Shown: piece after piece, positions 1-5,758 of the stretch | How the letters are laid out: every line of letters starts with the position of its first letter | Position numbering within the stretch: the stretch's first letter is position 1 | DNA from: an uncultured Oscillospiraceae bacterium | GTDB lineage: Bacteria > Bacillota_A > Clostridia > Oscillospirales > Oscillospiraceae | Length of the DNA stretch: 8,983 nt | Reading direction: 5' to 3' | Assembly (NCBI GenBank): GCA_944385265.1 | Contig: CALWWO010000070.1 | Location: 1 to 8,983, forward strand | Notes under the pieces: generated by a model | Seen by the model: the letters and a program-made list of their open reading frames with translations, nothing else | Databases searched by the model: none | Told to the model about the DNA's origin: nothing | Made by a program: the position numbers and the translations under genes

Positions 1-133
1 TTCACCTGAGGCGCATAAGACGGCGGGGACGATAGATACGGGCACGGTAAGAGCAAGCGTATCAGTGTTCAATACGGCGAGAGAGATACATTATTTGCTT
101 GAAATGCTTGAGAAAATAGTCTGTACAGGATAG
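1..133 (+). CDS. Class-V aminotransferase / cysteine desulfurase family protein, C-terminal end (partial)
   Basis: An open frame entering from the left edge (codons from base 2) runs to TAG at 131-133 and gives 43 residues. It contains HKTAGTIDTGTVRASVSVFN followed by TAREIHYLLEMLEKI. This matches the C-terminus of PLP-dependent cysteine desulfurase/selenocysteine lyase-like proteins, where a G-T-x-x-x-G-x-V-R-x-S segment is followed by FNT, an acidic helix and a hydrophobic end. Such enzymes take sulfur from cysteine for Fe-S cluster or thio-cofactor synthesis. The PLP lysine and persulfide cysteine lie upstream and outside the window, so activity cannot be judged. The gene ends before the cdaA promoter and is probably a separate transcription unit. 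The call rests on one short segment; another class-V aminotransferase is possible. Confidence 0.62.
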   Translation, partial: SPEAHKTAGTIDTGTVRASVSVFNTAREIHYLLEMLEKIVCTG

Positions 134-167
134 ATTTGTATTTTTTGTTAATAGGCGGCTTACTTTA

Positions 168-196
168 TTGCCAAGAGATTTCTTTTGTAATATAAT
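168..196 (+). promoter_or_regulatory. Sigma-A-type promoter for the cdaA operon
   Basis: TTGCCA at 168-173 and TATAAT at 191-196 are separated by exactly 17 bp in an AT-rich spacer. Five of six -35 bases and all -10 bases match the housekeeping consensus. Transcription should begin near 202-204, giving a 5' leader of roughly 50 nt before the preferred cdaA start. No convincing terminator separates it from the upstream gene, so some read-through is possible. Confidence 0.75.
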
Positions 197-234
197 GCAA
201 AAGGAGTTGTTCTAATTTAAAATACTTACATTGC

Positions 235-243
235 GGAGCGGAG
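235..243 (+). promoter_or_regulatory. Ribosome binding site that supports the TTG-255 start of cdaA
   Basis: Two GGAG cores (235-238 and 240-243) lie 16 and 11 nt before the TTG at 255. The upstream alternative TTG at 231 has no purine-rich site at normal distance. The AAGGAG at 201-206 is 24 nt away from it and would sit at the very 5' end of the mRNA. The 11-nt spacing is slightly long, so the choice is not certain. Confidence 0.45.
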
Positions 244-254
244 CGATAACGACA

Positions 255-1124
255 TTGGATGGAATAAGAGAAGTATTTCAAATATTTTTGAATATGATAC
301 AGATGATGAAGATCTGGGATGTTCTTGACATTGCCATTATCGCTTATCTGATATACAAGATAATCAATTTTGTGAGGGCGACAAGTTCGGCGAATGTGCT
401 CAAAGGCATAGTGCTGCTTGTCGCTGTGATGTGGATATCAAACCTGCTGCACTTAAGCGTGGTAAGTTACCTGCTGGGGCAGACGTTTGAGCTTGGTATA
501 CTTGCGCTTATAGTGCTGTTCCAGCCTGAATTGAGAAGCTTTCTTGAAAAGGTGGGAAGTAGTAATTTTAAAACACTTATAGGTAAAAAGCTAAATCCGC
601 TTGTTATAGAGTCGGCGATAAACCAAACTGTGATGGCGTGCGCTGACATGTCAAAGACCAAAACAGGCGCGCTGATAGTGTTTGAGCGCGATATAAATCT
701 TGACTCATATATAAAATCGGGAACTGTCATAAACGCAGAGCCGTCAGCAGAGCTTATAAAGAACATATTTTATCCGAAAACACCGTTGCATGACGGCGCG
801 CTTATAGTCAGAGACGGTCGCCTTGCGGGCGCGGCATGTATGCTGCCGCTTTCTAACAATACCAATCTGAACAAAGATCTCGGTATGAGGCACAGGGCAG
901 GTATCGGAATGAGCGAGCGGACAGATGCGGTCGTCGCTATCGTTTCTGAGGAGACGGGATCGATATCAGTCGCGGTAAACGGTATGCTCAAGCGGCATTT
1001 GGGCGCGGCTACATTTGAAAAGCTGCTGAAATATGAACTTATGCCAAAACCGGAGGAAACGCAGAAAAAGAGGAGAAGCTTAAAATCCTTACTGCATCTG
1101 GGAGAGAAAAATGATAAGAAATAA
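255..1124 (+). CDS. cdaA: Diadenylate cyclase CdaA (membrane-bound DAC-domain enzyme)
   Basis: This enzyme condenses two ATP into cyclic di-AMP, the second messenger controlling potassium/osmolyte transport and cell-wall homeostasis in Firmicutes. From TTG-255 it is 289 aa. Three membrane helices lie at about 23-40, 47-67 and 70-90, followed by FQPELRSFLEKVG, typical of CdaA. The cytoplasmic DAC domain carries both signature motifs: HDGA (D180-G181-A182) and GMRHR (R212-H213-R214), the latter followed by AGIGMSERTDAVV. The C-terminal tail is basic and charged. The start is uncertain: TTG-231 would add 8 residues, but TTG-255 has the better ribosome site and gives MDGIREVF, close to usual CdaA N-termini. 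The stop lies inside cdaR (14-nt overlap), so the two are translationally coupled, as expected because CdaR binds and modulates CdaA. Family assignment is firm; only the start is in doubt. Confidence 0.95.
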   Translation: MDGIREVFQIFLNMIQMMKIWDVLDIAIIAYLIYKIINFVRATSSANVLKGIVLLVAVMWISNLLHLSVVSYLLGQTFELGILALIVLFQPELRSFLEKVGSSNFKTLIGKKLNPLVIESAINQTVMACADMSKTKTGALIVFERDINLDSYIKSGTVINAEPSAELIKNIFYPKTPLHDGALIVRDGRLAGAACMLPLSNNTNLNKDLGMRHRAGIGMSERTDAVVAIVSEETGSISVAVNGMLKRHLGAATFEKLLKYELMPKPEETQKKRRSLKSLLHLGEKNDKK

Positions 1125-2382
1125 ACTGAACAATTTGATAGAGAAGAAGTATTTTCTAGTAATTTTTTCCGTATTGATATCGATGGCTTTGTGGATGTAC
1201 GTGACGTACGTGGAAAATCCAGAAGATACAAACTACGTAAGCGGCATCAATATAGAGTTTGAGGGCGAGGAAGCACTTAGAGAGAATAATTTGCTGATAA
1301 CGAATGCCGACAGAAATACTGTAAATATCTTATTCGCCGGTAGAAGGAATTCCGTCATACAGCTCAATAACTCAAATGTGACTGTTACGGCCGATCTTAA
1401 TGATATATTGGAAGCCGGCGGCGCAACGGGAGTTTACCAGCTGTCTTATGAAGTGAATTATCCATCCGGCTTCAGTTCCTCGTTTATTTCAATACAAGAT
1501 GCGAATGCGGACTATATCACAGTGACAGTAGAGGAGCTCGCAACTGTTGAGGTACCTGTAAGAGGCGTGTTTAATGGCAGCGTGGCTGAGGGGTATCAGG
1601 CTGAGCCGATGGAGGTGCAGCCCGAGACGATAGAAATATCAGGTCCGGCTGCTGCCATTGCACAGGTTGCCGCGGCGCAAGTGGTCGTCGATGTACAGAA
1701 CCTGTCAGAAACATATACGGAAGAGGTCGAATTGACGCTTGTAGACCAAAACGGCGAGGAGATAGACAATAGCGAGATAATAATGGAGCAGGAGACTGTC
1801 GTTATAAGGATACCGGTCATCGTGGTAAAAACGCTTGAGCTCGCGGTAGATTTCAGATATACGAACGCAATAACGGCAGATAATTTTGACGAGCATGTAA
1901 GAGTCACAATAAGTCCCGCAAATATAACGCTTGCCGGAGAAGAAGCCGTGCTTGAGGAACTTGACAGCGTAAGGATCGGGGAGATAGACCTATCTGATTT
2001 TGCTTCGACGACGAGGGAGACGTTCCAGATACCCATACCAAACGATCTTCAGAATGTTACGGGGACGACGGAAGCGACGGTAACGGTGGAAATAACCGGA
2101 TTTGAGGCGGCGGATTACTCGGCGACGGATATATCGGTCACAAACGTTACGAACGGGTATACGGCGAGGATAGACACGCAGAGTCTTTACGTAAGGCTGC
2201 GCGGCACTGAGAGTGATCTTGATGCTATAACGCCGGCTAATATAAGGGTAGTGGCAGATCTGAGCGAGCTCGGCAATACGACGGGGACCTATTCCGTACT
2301 TGCAAGAGTGTATGTGGACGGGTATACGAATGTAGACGCTATAGGCGATTCCTATATAACCGTTACCATATCGCGAAGCTGA
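1111..2382 (+). CDS. cdaR: CdaA regulatory protein CdaR (YbbR-domain protein)
   Basis: The 423-residue product begins with a short cytoplasmic stretch and one membrane anchor (about 14-33), followed by a long extracytoplasmic region of beta-rich repeats. Four YbbR-type units can be traced at about 41-135, 140-225, 230-320 and 325-420. Each has the recurring pattern of a P-x-x-I-x-I/L-x-G-type strand, an x-V-x-V-D-L segment and an alternating V/T strand at the end. In characterised Firmicutes CdaR binds membrane CdaA and adjusts c-di-AMP synthesis, so it may pass an envelope signal to the cyclase. ATG-1111 is preceded by GGAGAG (1101-1106) and overlaps the end of cdaA. It lacks the PASTA or enzymatic domains that would suggest another role. 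The gene that commonly follows, glmM, is absent here; a DUF5685 gene starts 27 bp later. Confidence 0.93.
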   Translation: MIRNKLNNLIEKKYFLVIFSVLISMALWMYVTYVENPEDTNYVSGINIEFEGEEALRENNLLITNADRNTVNILFAGRRNSVIQLNNSNVTVTADLNDILEAGGATGVYQLSYEVNYPSGFSSSFISIQDANADYITVTVEELATVEVPVRGVFNGSVAEGYQAEPMEVQPETIEISGPAAAIAQVAAAQVVVDVQNLSETYTEEVELTLVDQNGEEIDNSEIIMEQETVVIRIPVIVVKTLELAVDFRYTNAITADNFDEHVRVTISPANITLAGEEAVLEELDSVRIGEIDLSDFASTTRETFQIPIPNDLQNVTGTTEATVTVEITGFEAADYSATDISVTNVTNGYTARIDTQSLYVRLRGTESDLDAITPANIRVVADLSELGNTTGTYSVLARVYVDGYTNVDAIGDSYITVTISRS

Positions 2383-2409
2383 AGCGATAAACCGTAATCG
2401 GAGGGGAAA

Positions 2410-3300
2410 ATGTTCGGATATATCCGCCCGCTTCAGCCTGAGCTGAAAGTGAAGGAGCTGGAGCAGTACAAAGCGTGTTATTGTGCCCTGTGCCGCGCGT
2501 TAAAGGAGAACTACGGAACTCCGGCACGATTTGTGTTAAATTACGATTTTGTGTTTTTGGCGATGCTGCTTTGGGATGCCGGCGAAGGGTGTGAGTATGA
2601 AACAGGTCGTTGCCCGCTCAGACCGGTAAAAGGCAAACATATGTGCAAACGCTCGCAAACGCTTGACAGATGCGCAGGTTACAGTATAATTTTAGCGTAT
2701 TGGAAAATGCGGGACACGGTCAGCGATGAGGGCTTTTTCAAGGGGCTTGCCGCCCGCGTATCTTCAGCAGTCATAAAAAGAGCGTATAAAAAGGCGGCGG
2801 CGCAATATCCGATATTTGCGGATACGGTGAAGACAAAATTGCAGGAGCTTTCAGCGCTTGAAAAGCTAAACGAGCTGTCTATGGATAAAACAGCTGATAA
2901 ATTTGCTCAAATACTTTGCGCAGCGACGCCGGAAAGCCGAGAGGCGTCGTCAAGGGCAAAACGCCAGATATTTTATCATATGGGGCGCTGGATATATATA
3001 CTTGACGCGGCAAATGATATATCAGATGATATAAAAAGCGGAAACTACAATCCGATTGTCGCCCGATACGGACTTGTCGACGGAGAGATCAGCGCGGAAA
3101 TCAAAAATGAGCTTAGAGTTACGCTGAAGCATTCTGAAAATCTGATAACATCAGCATATGAGCTCCTGCCTGAAAATTATTGGGTCGGAATAATCAGAAA
3201 TATATTATACTTGGGTATGCCGTTTATGTGCGACGGCGTTCTTGAAGGAACGATCAATATACGAAAGAAAAATGCCAGAGTAGATAGGAGAAGAAAATGA
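2410..3300 (+). CDS. DUF5685 family protein, cysteine-rich and helical, function unknown
   Basis: The product is 296 aa with no signal peptide and no clear membrane helix. The N-terminus, [16 protein letters not shown] then [12 protein letters not shown], is characteristic of DUF5685. Cysteines at 23, 25, 28, 61, 68, 79 and 88 (CxCxxC, then CPL and CKR segments) could bind a metal or Fe-S cluster. The remainder looks all-alpha. Two aspartate-rich motifs stand out: RDTVSDEG (D102, D106) and [19 protein letters not shown] (D199, D203, D206, D207). Their spacing and the N-D-x-x-x-D-x-x-x-G-x-x-x-P pattern recall phytoene/squalene synthase-type isoprenoid enzymes, but this is only a motif-level resemblance. 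ATG-2410 has a strong GGAGGGG site (2400-2406). The stop overlaps the J-domain gene by ATGA, indicating coupled translation. A partner or client relation with the J-domain protein is an inference from this coupling. No biochemical role can be assigned. Confidence 0.85.
   Translation: MFGYIRPLQPELKVKELEQYKACYCALCRALKENYGTPARFVLNYDFVFLAMLLWDAGEGCEYETGRCPLRPVKGKHMCKRSQTLDRCAGYSIILAYWKMRDTVSDEGFFKGLAARVSSAVIKRAYKKAAAQYPIFADTVKTKLQELSALEKLNELSMDKTADKFAQILCAATPESREASSRAKRQIFYHMGRWIYILDAANDISDDIKSGNYNPIVARYGLVDGEISAEIKNELRVTLKHSENLITSAYELLPENYWVGIIRNILYLGMPFMCDGVLEGTINIRKKNARVDRRRK
2663..2690 (+). promoter_or_regulatory. Candidate internal promoter within the DUF5685 gene
   Basis: TTGACA (2663-2668) and TATAAT (2685-2690) are both perfect sigma-A hexamers with a 16-bp spacer, followed by an AT-rich start region. 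Transcription would begin near 2697, inside the DUF5685 gene. No start codon with a good ribosome site lies immediately downstream, so its likely use is extra transcription of the J-domain gene (3297) and the membrane-protein gene (3926). Chance occurrence within coding sequence cannot be excluded. Confidence 0.45.
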
Positions 3301-3920
3301 CAGATCCTTATAGCGTGCTTGGCGTTTCGCCAAACGCTTCAGACGAAGATATAAAGAAAGCATACAGAGAGCTTGCAAGGAAATACCATCCCGATAACTA
3401 TCATGACAATCCCCTTGCAGATCTGGCGCAGGAAAAGATGAAAGAGATAAACGAGGCGTACGATATGATAACAAAGAGCCGTTCAAGCGGCGGCGGAGGG
3501 TATTCCGCCGGCAGTCAGAGCGGATATCGGACGTACGGCGGCTACAACAGCGGAAATGCGGGCGGACAGCGCAGTTACAGCGGCGGAAGCTCTGAATTCG
3601 CGCAGGTCAGGGAAGCTTTAAACGCGGGAGATATCAGCCGTGCAGAGCGGCTTCTCAACATGTCGTCGGTACGTAATGCCGAGTGGAACTATTTGATGGG
3701 CAACGTATATTATCAGAAGGGCTGGCTGGACGAGGCGAGAAATTATTATCAGCGCGCCGTACAGATGGAGCCCATGAATCAGGTGTATAAAAACGCGCTC
3801 GCGTACATGTCGAACGGCGGGTACGCCTATCGCCCATACGGATACGGGCGTAGCACCGGCGGTATAGACGCGTGCGATATATGTACGGCGCTCATGTGCG
3901 TGAATATGTGCTGCAGGTAA
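3297..3920 (+). CDS. J-domain (DnaJ-like) protein with TPR-like region and cysteine-rich C-terminus
   Basis: The 207-aa product starts with a canonical J domain (about 1-60: [29 protein letters not shown] with HPD at 31-33, and INEAYDMI). This would stimulate the ATPase of a DnaK/Hsp70 partner. A Gly/Ser/Tyr-rich flexible linker follows (about 61-98), then helical TPR-like repeats (about 99-170: [34 protein letters not shown]). A short Gly/Tyr stretch leads to the final 15 residues, which hold five cysteines (C193, C196, C201, C205, C206). It lacks the central CxxCxGxG zinc repeats and beta domains of true DnaJ, so it is a specialised co-chaperone rather than dnaJ itself. The tail may bind metal or a membrane. 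ATG-3297 overlaps the preceding stop by 4 nt and follows AGGAG (3286-3290). The association with DUF5685 suggests a joint task, unproven. Confidence 0.88.
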   Translation: MTDPYSVLGVSPNASDEDIKKAYRELARKYHPDNYHDNPLADLAQEKMKEINEAYDMITKSRSSGGGGYSAGSQSGYRTYGGYNSGNAGGQRSYSGGSSEFAQVREALNAGDISRAERLLNMSSVRNAEWNYLMGNVYYQKGWLDEARNYYQRAVQMEPMNQVYKNALAYMSNGGYAYRPYGYGRSTGGIDACDICTALMCVNMCCR

Positions 3921-3925
3921 CGCGG

Positions 3926-4441
3926 ATGAAAAATAAAAGCTACAAAATAACTATTACGGCGGTAATGACGGCGATGACCGTCGCGCTTATGTACCTGTCG
4001 TCAATAATGCCAACAGGTCGGCTGGGCTTTCTCGGTCTTTCTTCGCTTATGGGAATTGCCGCAGTTATCGAGAGTGGACTGTCAGGCGGTATAATGGTCT
4101 ATATCGGCGGATGCCTGCTGGGATTTTTACTTGCTCCAGCGAAAGATATCGTTCTCGTATATGCGGTGTTTTTTGGCTATTATCCTATATTGAAAAGCGC
4201 GGCAGAGCGAGTGAAAAGCGCGATAATGAGATGGATAATAAAGTTGGGAGTTATGAATATAGCGCTTACAGTGCTCGTGTTCGGATTTGATGAGATATTT
4301 TTTGACGTTTCCGGACTTGATTACGCGCTTCCAATAGTGTACGCAGCCGTAAATGCCGTGTTTGTCCTGTACGATATCGGAGTGACCGGTGTAATAGGAT
4401 TTTACATAACTAAGGTACGCCGCAAAATAAAACGGCGGTAA
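3926..4441 (+). CDS. Small multi-pass membrane protein, possibly ECF-transporter S-component-like
   Basis: From ATG-3926 the product is 171 aa, very hydrophobic, with about five or six membrane helices (roughly 9-28, 33-48, 52-72, 73-90, 101-120 and 133-162) and a basic C-terminus (KVRRKIKRR). Conserved-looking features are SSIMPTGRLGFLGLSS, a glycine-rich third helix, and VFFGYYPILKSAAERVKS between helices. The size, the helix count and the small residues in the first helix recall substrate-binding S components of ECF vitamin transporters, but no substrate motif is recognised and no ECF ATPase genes are nearby. An upstream ATG at 3872 would add 18 residues but lies deep inside the J-domain gene; 3926 follows that gene's stop by 5 nt and gives a typical MKNKSYKI start. 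Its ribosome site is weak (AGG at 3914-3916), so it may rely on translational coupling. It is the last gene of the cdaA unit. Confidence 0.8.
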   Translation: MKNKSYKITITAVMTAMTVALMYLSSIMPTGRLGFLGLSSLMGIAAVIESGLSGGIMVYIGGCLLGFLLAPAKDIVLVYAVFFGYYPILKSAAERVKSAIMRWIIKLGVMNIALTVLVFGFDEIFFDVSGLDYALPIVYAAVNAVFVLYDIGVTGVIGFYITKVRRKIKRR

Positions 4442-4454
4442 ATGCAAAAATAGA

Positions 4455-4481
4455 TTGAAAAAAATCGGCGTGTGATATAAT
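4455..4481 (+). promoter_or_regulatory. Candidate extended -10 promoter upstream of yicC
   Basis: TATAAT at 4476-4481 is preceded by TG at 4473-4474 (TGnTATAAT), a complete extended -10 element. The nearest -35-like hexamer is TTGAAA at 4455-4460, spaced 15 bp, which is short but tolerable when the extended -10 is present. Transcription should begin near 4488, about 100 nt before yicC. The region is AT-rich and lies just beyond the upstream operon's last stop codon. Confidence 0.6.
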
Positions 4482-4512
4482 ATAGTCAAAAGCAGATCAA
4501 AAAATTTACAGC

Positions 4513-4540
4513 AAAACCTCCATAAAGGAGGTTTTCATTT
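4513..4540 (+). terminator. Rho-independent terminator-like hairpin between the two operons
   Basis: A perfect 9-bp inverted repeat (AAAACCTCC 4513-4521, GGAGGTTTT 4527-4535) with an ATAAA loop is followed by CATTT, giving an interrupted T-run. The A-tract and T-tract flanks are symmetrical, so it could act on both strands. It closes the cdaA unit. Because the candidate yicC promoter lies upstream of it, transcripts from that promoter also carry the hairpin in their leader. The GGAGG arm also resembles a ribosome binding site. Confidence 0.7.
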
Positions 4541-4578
4541 CTGATGTATCGTGAAAATAAAGCCGTGTGCTTTAATAC

Positions 4579-4583
4579 GGGAG
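4579..4583 (+). promoter_or_regulatory. Ribosome binding site that fixes the yicC start
   Basis: GGGAG is placed 6 nt before ATG-4590. The longer in-frame GTG start at 4551 has no site at proper distance and would add residues that do not resemble the family's N-terminus, which begins MIKSMTGYG. Confidence 0.7.
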
Positions 4584-4589
4584 AATATT

Positions 4590-5468
4590 ATGATAAAAAG
4601 TATGACCGGCTACGGAAGCGGAAGCGGCGTTTCCGGCAAGCTTGAAGTTTCAATAGAGCTTAAAAGCGTCAATAACAGATATCTCGACTGTACGATAAGG
4701 ATGCCGAGAATATACGCGGCGCTCGAAGATAAGCTTAAAAGCGTCGTGCAGAGATATATATCGCGCGGTAAAGTGGACGTCTACGTATCGATAGACGCCT
4801 CAAAGGCGGACGATACGGTGATCTCGATAAACGAGCCTCTGGCTGAAAGCTATCTTGCGGTGTTTGAAAATCTGGCAAATAAGTACGACCTCGAAAACGA
4901 TGTGACCGTTATGTCTCTCGCCAGATATCCCGACGTACTTATAGTGGAGAAGCAGGAGGCGGATGTAGACGCACTGGCAGGCGACCTTTGCGGTATACTT
5001 GAAGAGGCACTCAAAAAATTCAACGGCATGAGAGAAATAGAGGGAGAAAGGCTTAAAAACGACATTTTGTCGCGGCTTGAGGAGCTTGAAAGACTTGTGT
5101 GTGAGGCGGCAAAGCGCTCGCCAGAGACAGTGGCAGAGTACAGAAGCCGGCTGGAGCAAAAAATGCGCGAAACGCTTGAAAATGTCCAGATAGATGAGAC
5201 TCGTATACTCACAGAAGCGGCGATATTCGCCGATAAGGTAGCTGTAGATGAGGAGCTTGTAAGGTTAAAAAGCCATATATCACAGTTTAGAAGCATATTA
5301 GACAGTAGCGAGCCGGTCGGGAGGAAGCTTGACTTCCTTGCGCAGGAGCTGAACAGAGAAGCCAATACGACGGGGTCGAAGGGTAACGATGTTCAGATGG
5401 CGAGGATAGTGGTCGATATGAAGGCGGAAATAGAAAAGATTAGAGAGCAAATACAGAACGTGGAATAA
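4590..5468 (+). CDS. yicC: YicC/YloC family endoribonuclease
   Basis: The 292-aa product matches the YicC family end to end. The N-terminal domain opens with MIKSMTGYGSG, then LKSVNNRYLD (about 24-33) and the ISRGKVDV motif (about 56-63). The C-terminal DUF1732 part has DETRILTEAAIFADK, VDEELVRLKSHI, GRKLDFLAQELNREANTTGS and the terminal EIEKIREQIQNVE. Family members (E. coli YicC, B. subtilis YloC) are reported as metal-dependent endoribonucleases that act on RNA, including small regulatory RNAs. The acidic and histidine residues expected for metal binding lie in the C-terminal segment. ATG-4590 has a GGGAG site; the length is normal. remA follows after 14 bp, as in many Firmicutes. Family assignment is firm, while the RNA targets in this organism are unknown. 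It is the first gene of the second operon. Confidence 0.94.
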   Translation: MIKSMTGYGSGSGVSGKLEVSIELKSVNNRYLDCTIRMPRIYAALEDKLKSVVQRYISRGKVDVYVSIDASKADDTVISINEPLAESYLAVFENLANKYDLENDVTVMSLARYPDVLIVEKQEADVDALAGDLCGILEEALKKFNGMREIEGERLKNDILSRLEELERLVCEAAKRSPETVAEYRSRLEQKMRETLENVQIDETRILTEAAIFADKVAVDEELVRLKSHISQFRSILDSSEPVGRKLDFLAQELNREANTTGSKGNDVQMARIVVDMKAEIEKIREQIQNVE

Positions 5469-5475
5469 AGGGGAG
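5469..5475 (+). promoter_or_regulatory. Ribosome binding site that fixes the TTG start of remA
   Basis: AGGGGAG follows directly on the yicC stop codon and lies 7 nt before TTG-5483. The next in-frame ATG (5513) would cut away the highly conserved KLINIGFGN start, so TTG is the initiation codon. Confidence 0.75.
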
Positions 5476-5482
5476 ATAGAGC

Positions 5483-5758
5483 TTGAAGCTTATAAACATA
5501 GGTTTTGGGAATATGGTCTCCGCAGACCGGATGGTCGCGGTCGTCAGCCCCGAATCTGCGCCTATAAAGCGCATAATAAATGATGCGCGTGATAAAGGTC
5601 AACTGGTTGACGCGACATACGGCAGAAAGACGAGAGCCGTCATAATCGCAGACAGCGGGCATATAGTCCTTTCGGCAATACAGCCGGAAACGGTAGCCGG
5701 TCGCGCGACTGGCAGAGCAGAACGGGAGAATGAAGAGGATGACGAAGCGCTTGAATAA
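5483..5758 (+). CDS. remA: RemA/DUF370 family DNA-binding regulatory protein
   Basis: The 91-aa product contains the nearly invariant RemA core: [51 protein letters not shown] and [13 protein letters not shown]. In Bacillus subtilis RemA is a DNA-binding protein that activates biofilm-matrix and osmoprotection operons. In most Clostridia its targets are not known. The basic YGRKTR segment (about 46-51) fits nucleic-acid binding. The last 16 residues form a charged, mainly acidic tail ([14 protein letters not shown]) after the core. Initiation is at TTG with a strong ribosome site. The 3' end overlaps gmk by 20 nt if gmk starts at 5739, so part of the acidic tail is encoded in sequence also used for the gmk start. 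It lies between yicC and gmk, the standard Firmicutes position. Confidence 0.95.
   Translation: MKLINIGFGNMVSADRMVAVVSPESAPIKRIINDARDKGQLVDATYGRKTRAVIIADSGHIVLSAIQPETVAGRATGRAERENEEDDEALE

Noticed and set aside
117..147. Possible terminator after the first gene: CTGTACAG palindrome followed by a T-run.
   Set aside because: The palindrome has no loop of usable size and the alternative TACA/TGTA stem is only 4-5 bp, so it is too weak to call.
325..354. TTGACA (325-330) inside cdaA as a promoter -35.
   Set aside because: No acceptable -10 hexamer at 16-18 bp; the best candidates are CTGATA and TGATAT.
770..1231. A 153-codon minus-strand ORF opposite the end of cdaA and the start of cdaR.
   Set aside because: It covers two well-identified genes on the + strand and shows no protein family features.
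3483..3600. GGC/GGA-rich repeats in the J-domain gene as a possible DNA repeat array.
   Set aside because: The period is irregular and follows Gly/Ser/Tyr codons of a flexible linker; no true tandem DNA repeat.
4544..4645. A 33-codon ORF (ATG-4544) preceded by GGAGG (4527-4531), overlapping the yicC start in another frame; possible leader peptide.
   Set aside because: The GGAGG is locked in the terminator stem and 12 nt from the ATG. The C-terminal basic run comes purely from the frame-shifted yicC codons, so it looks accidental.
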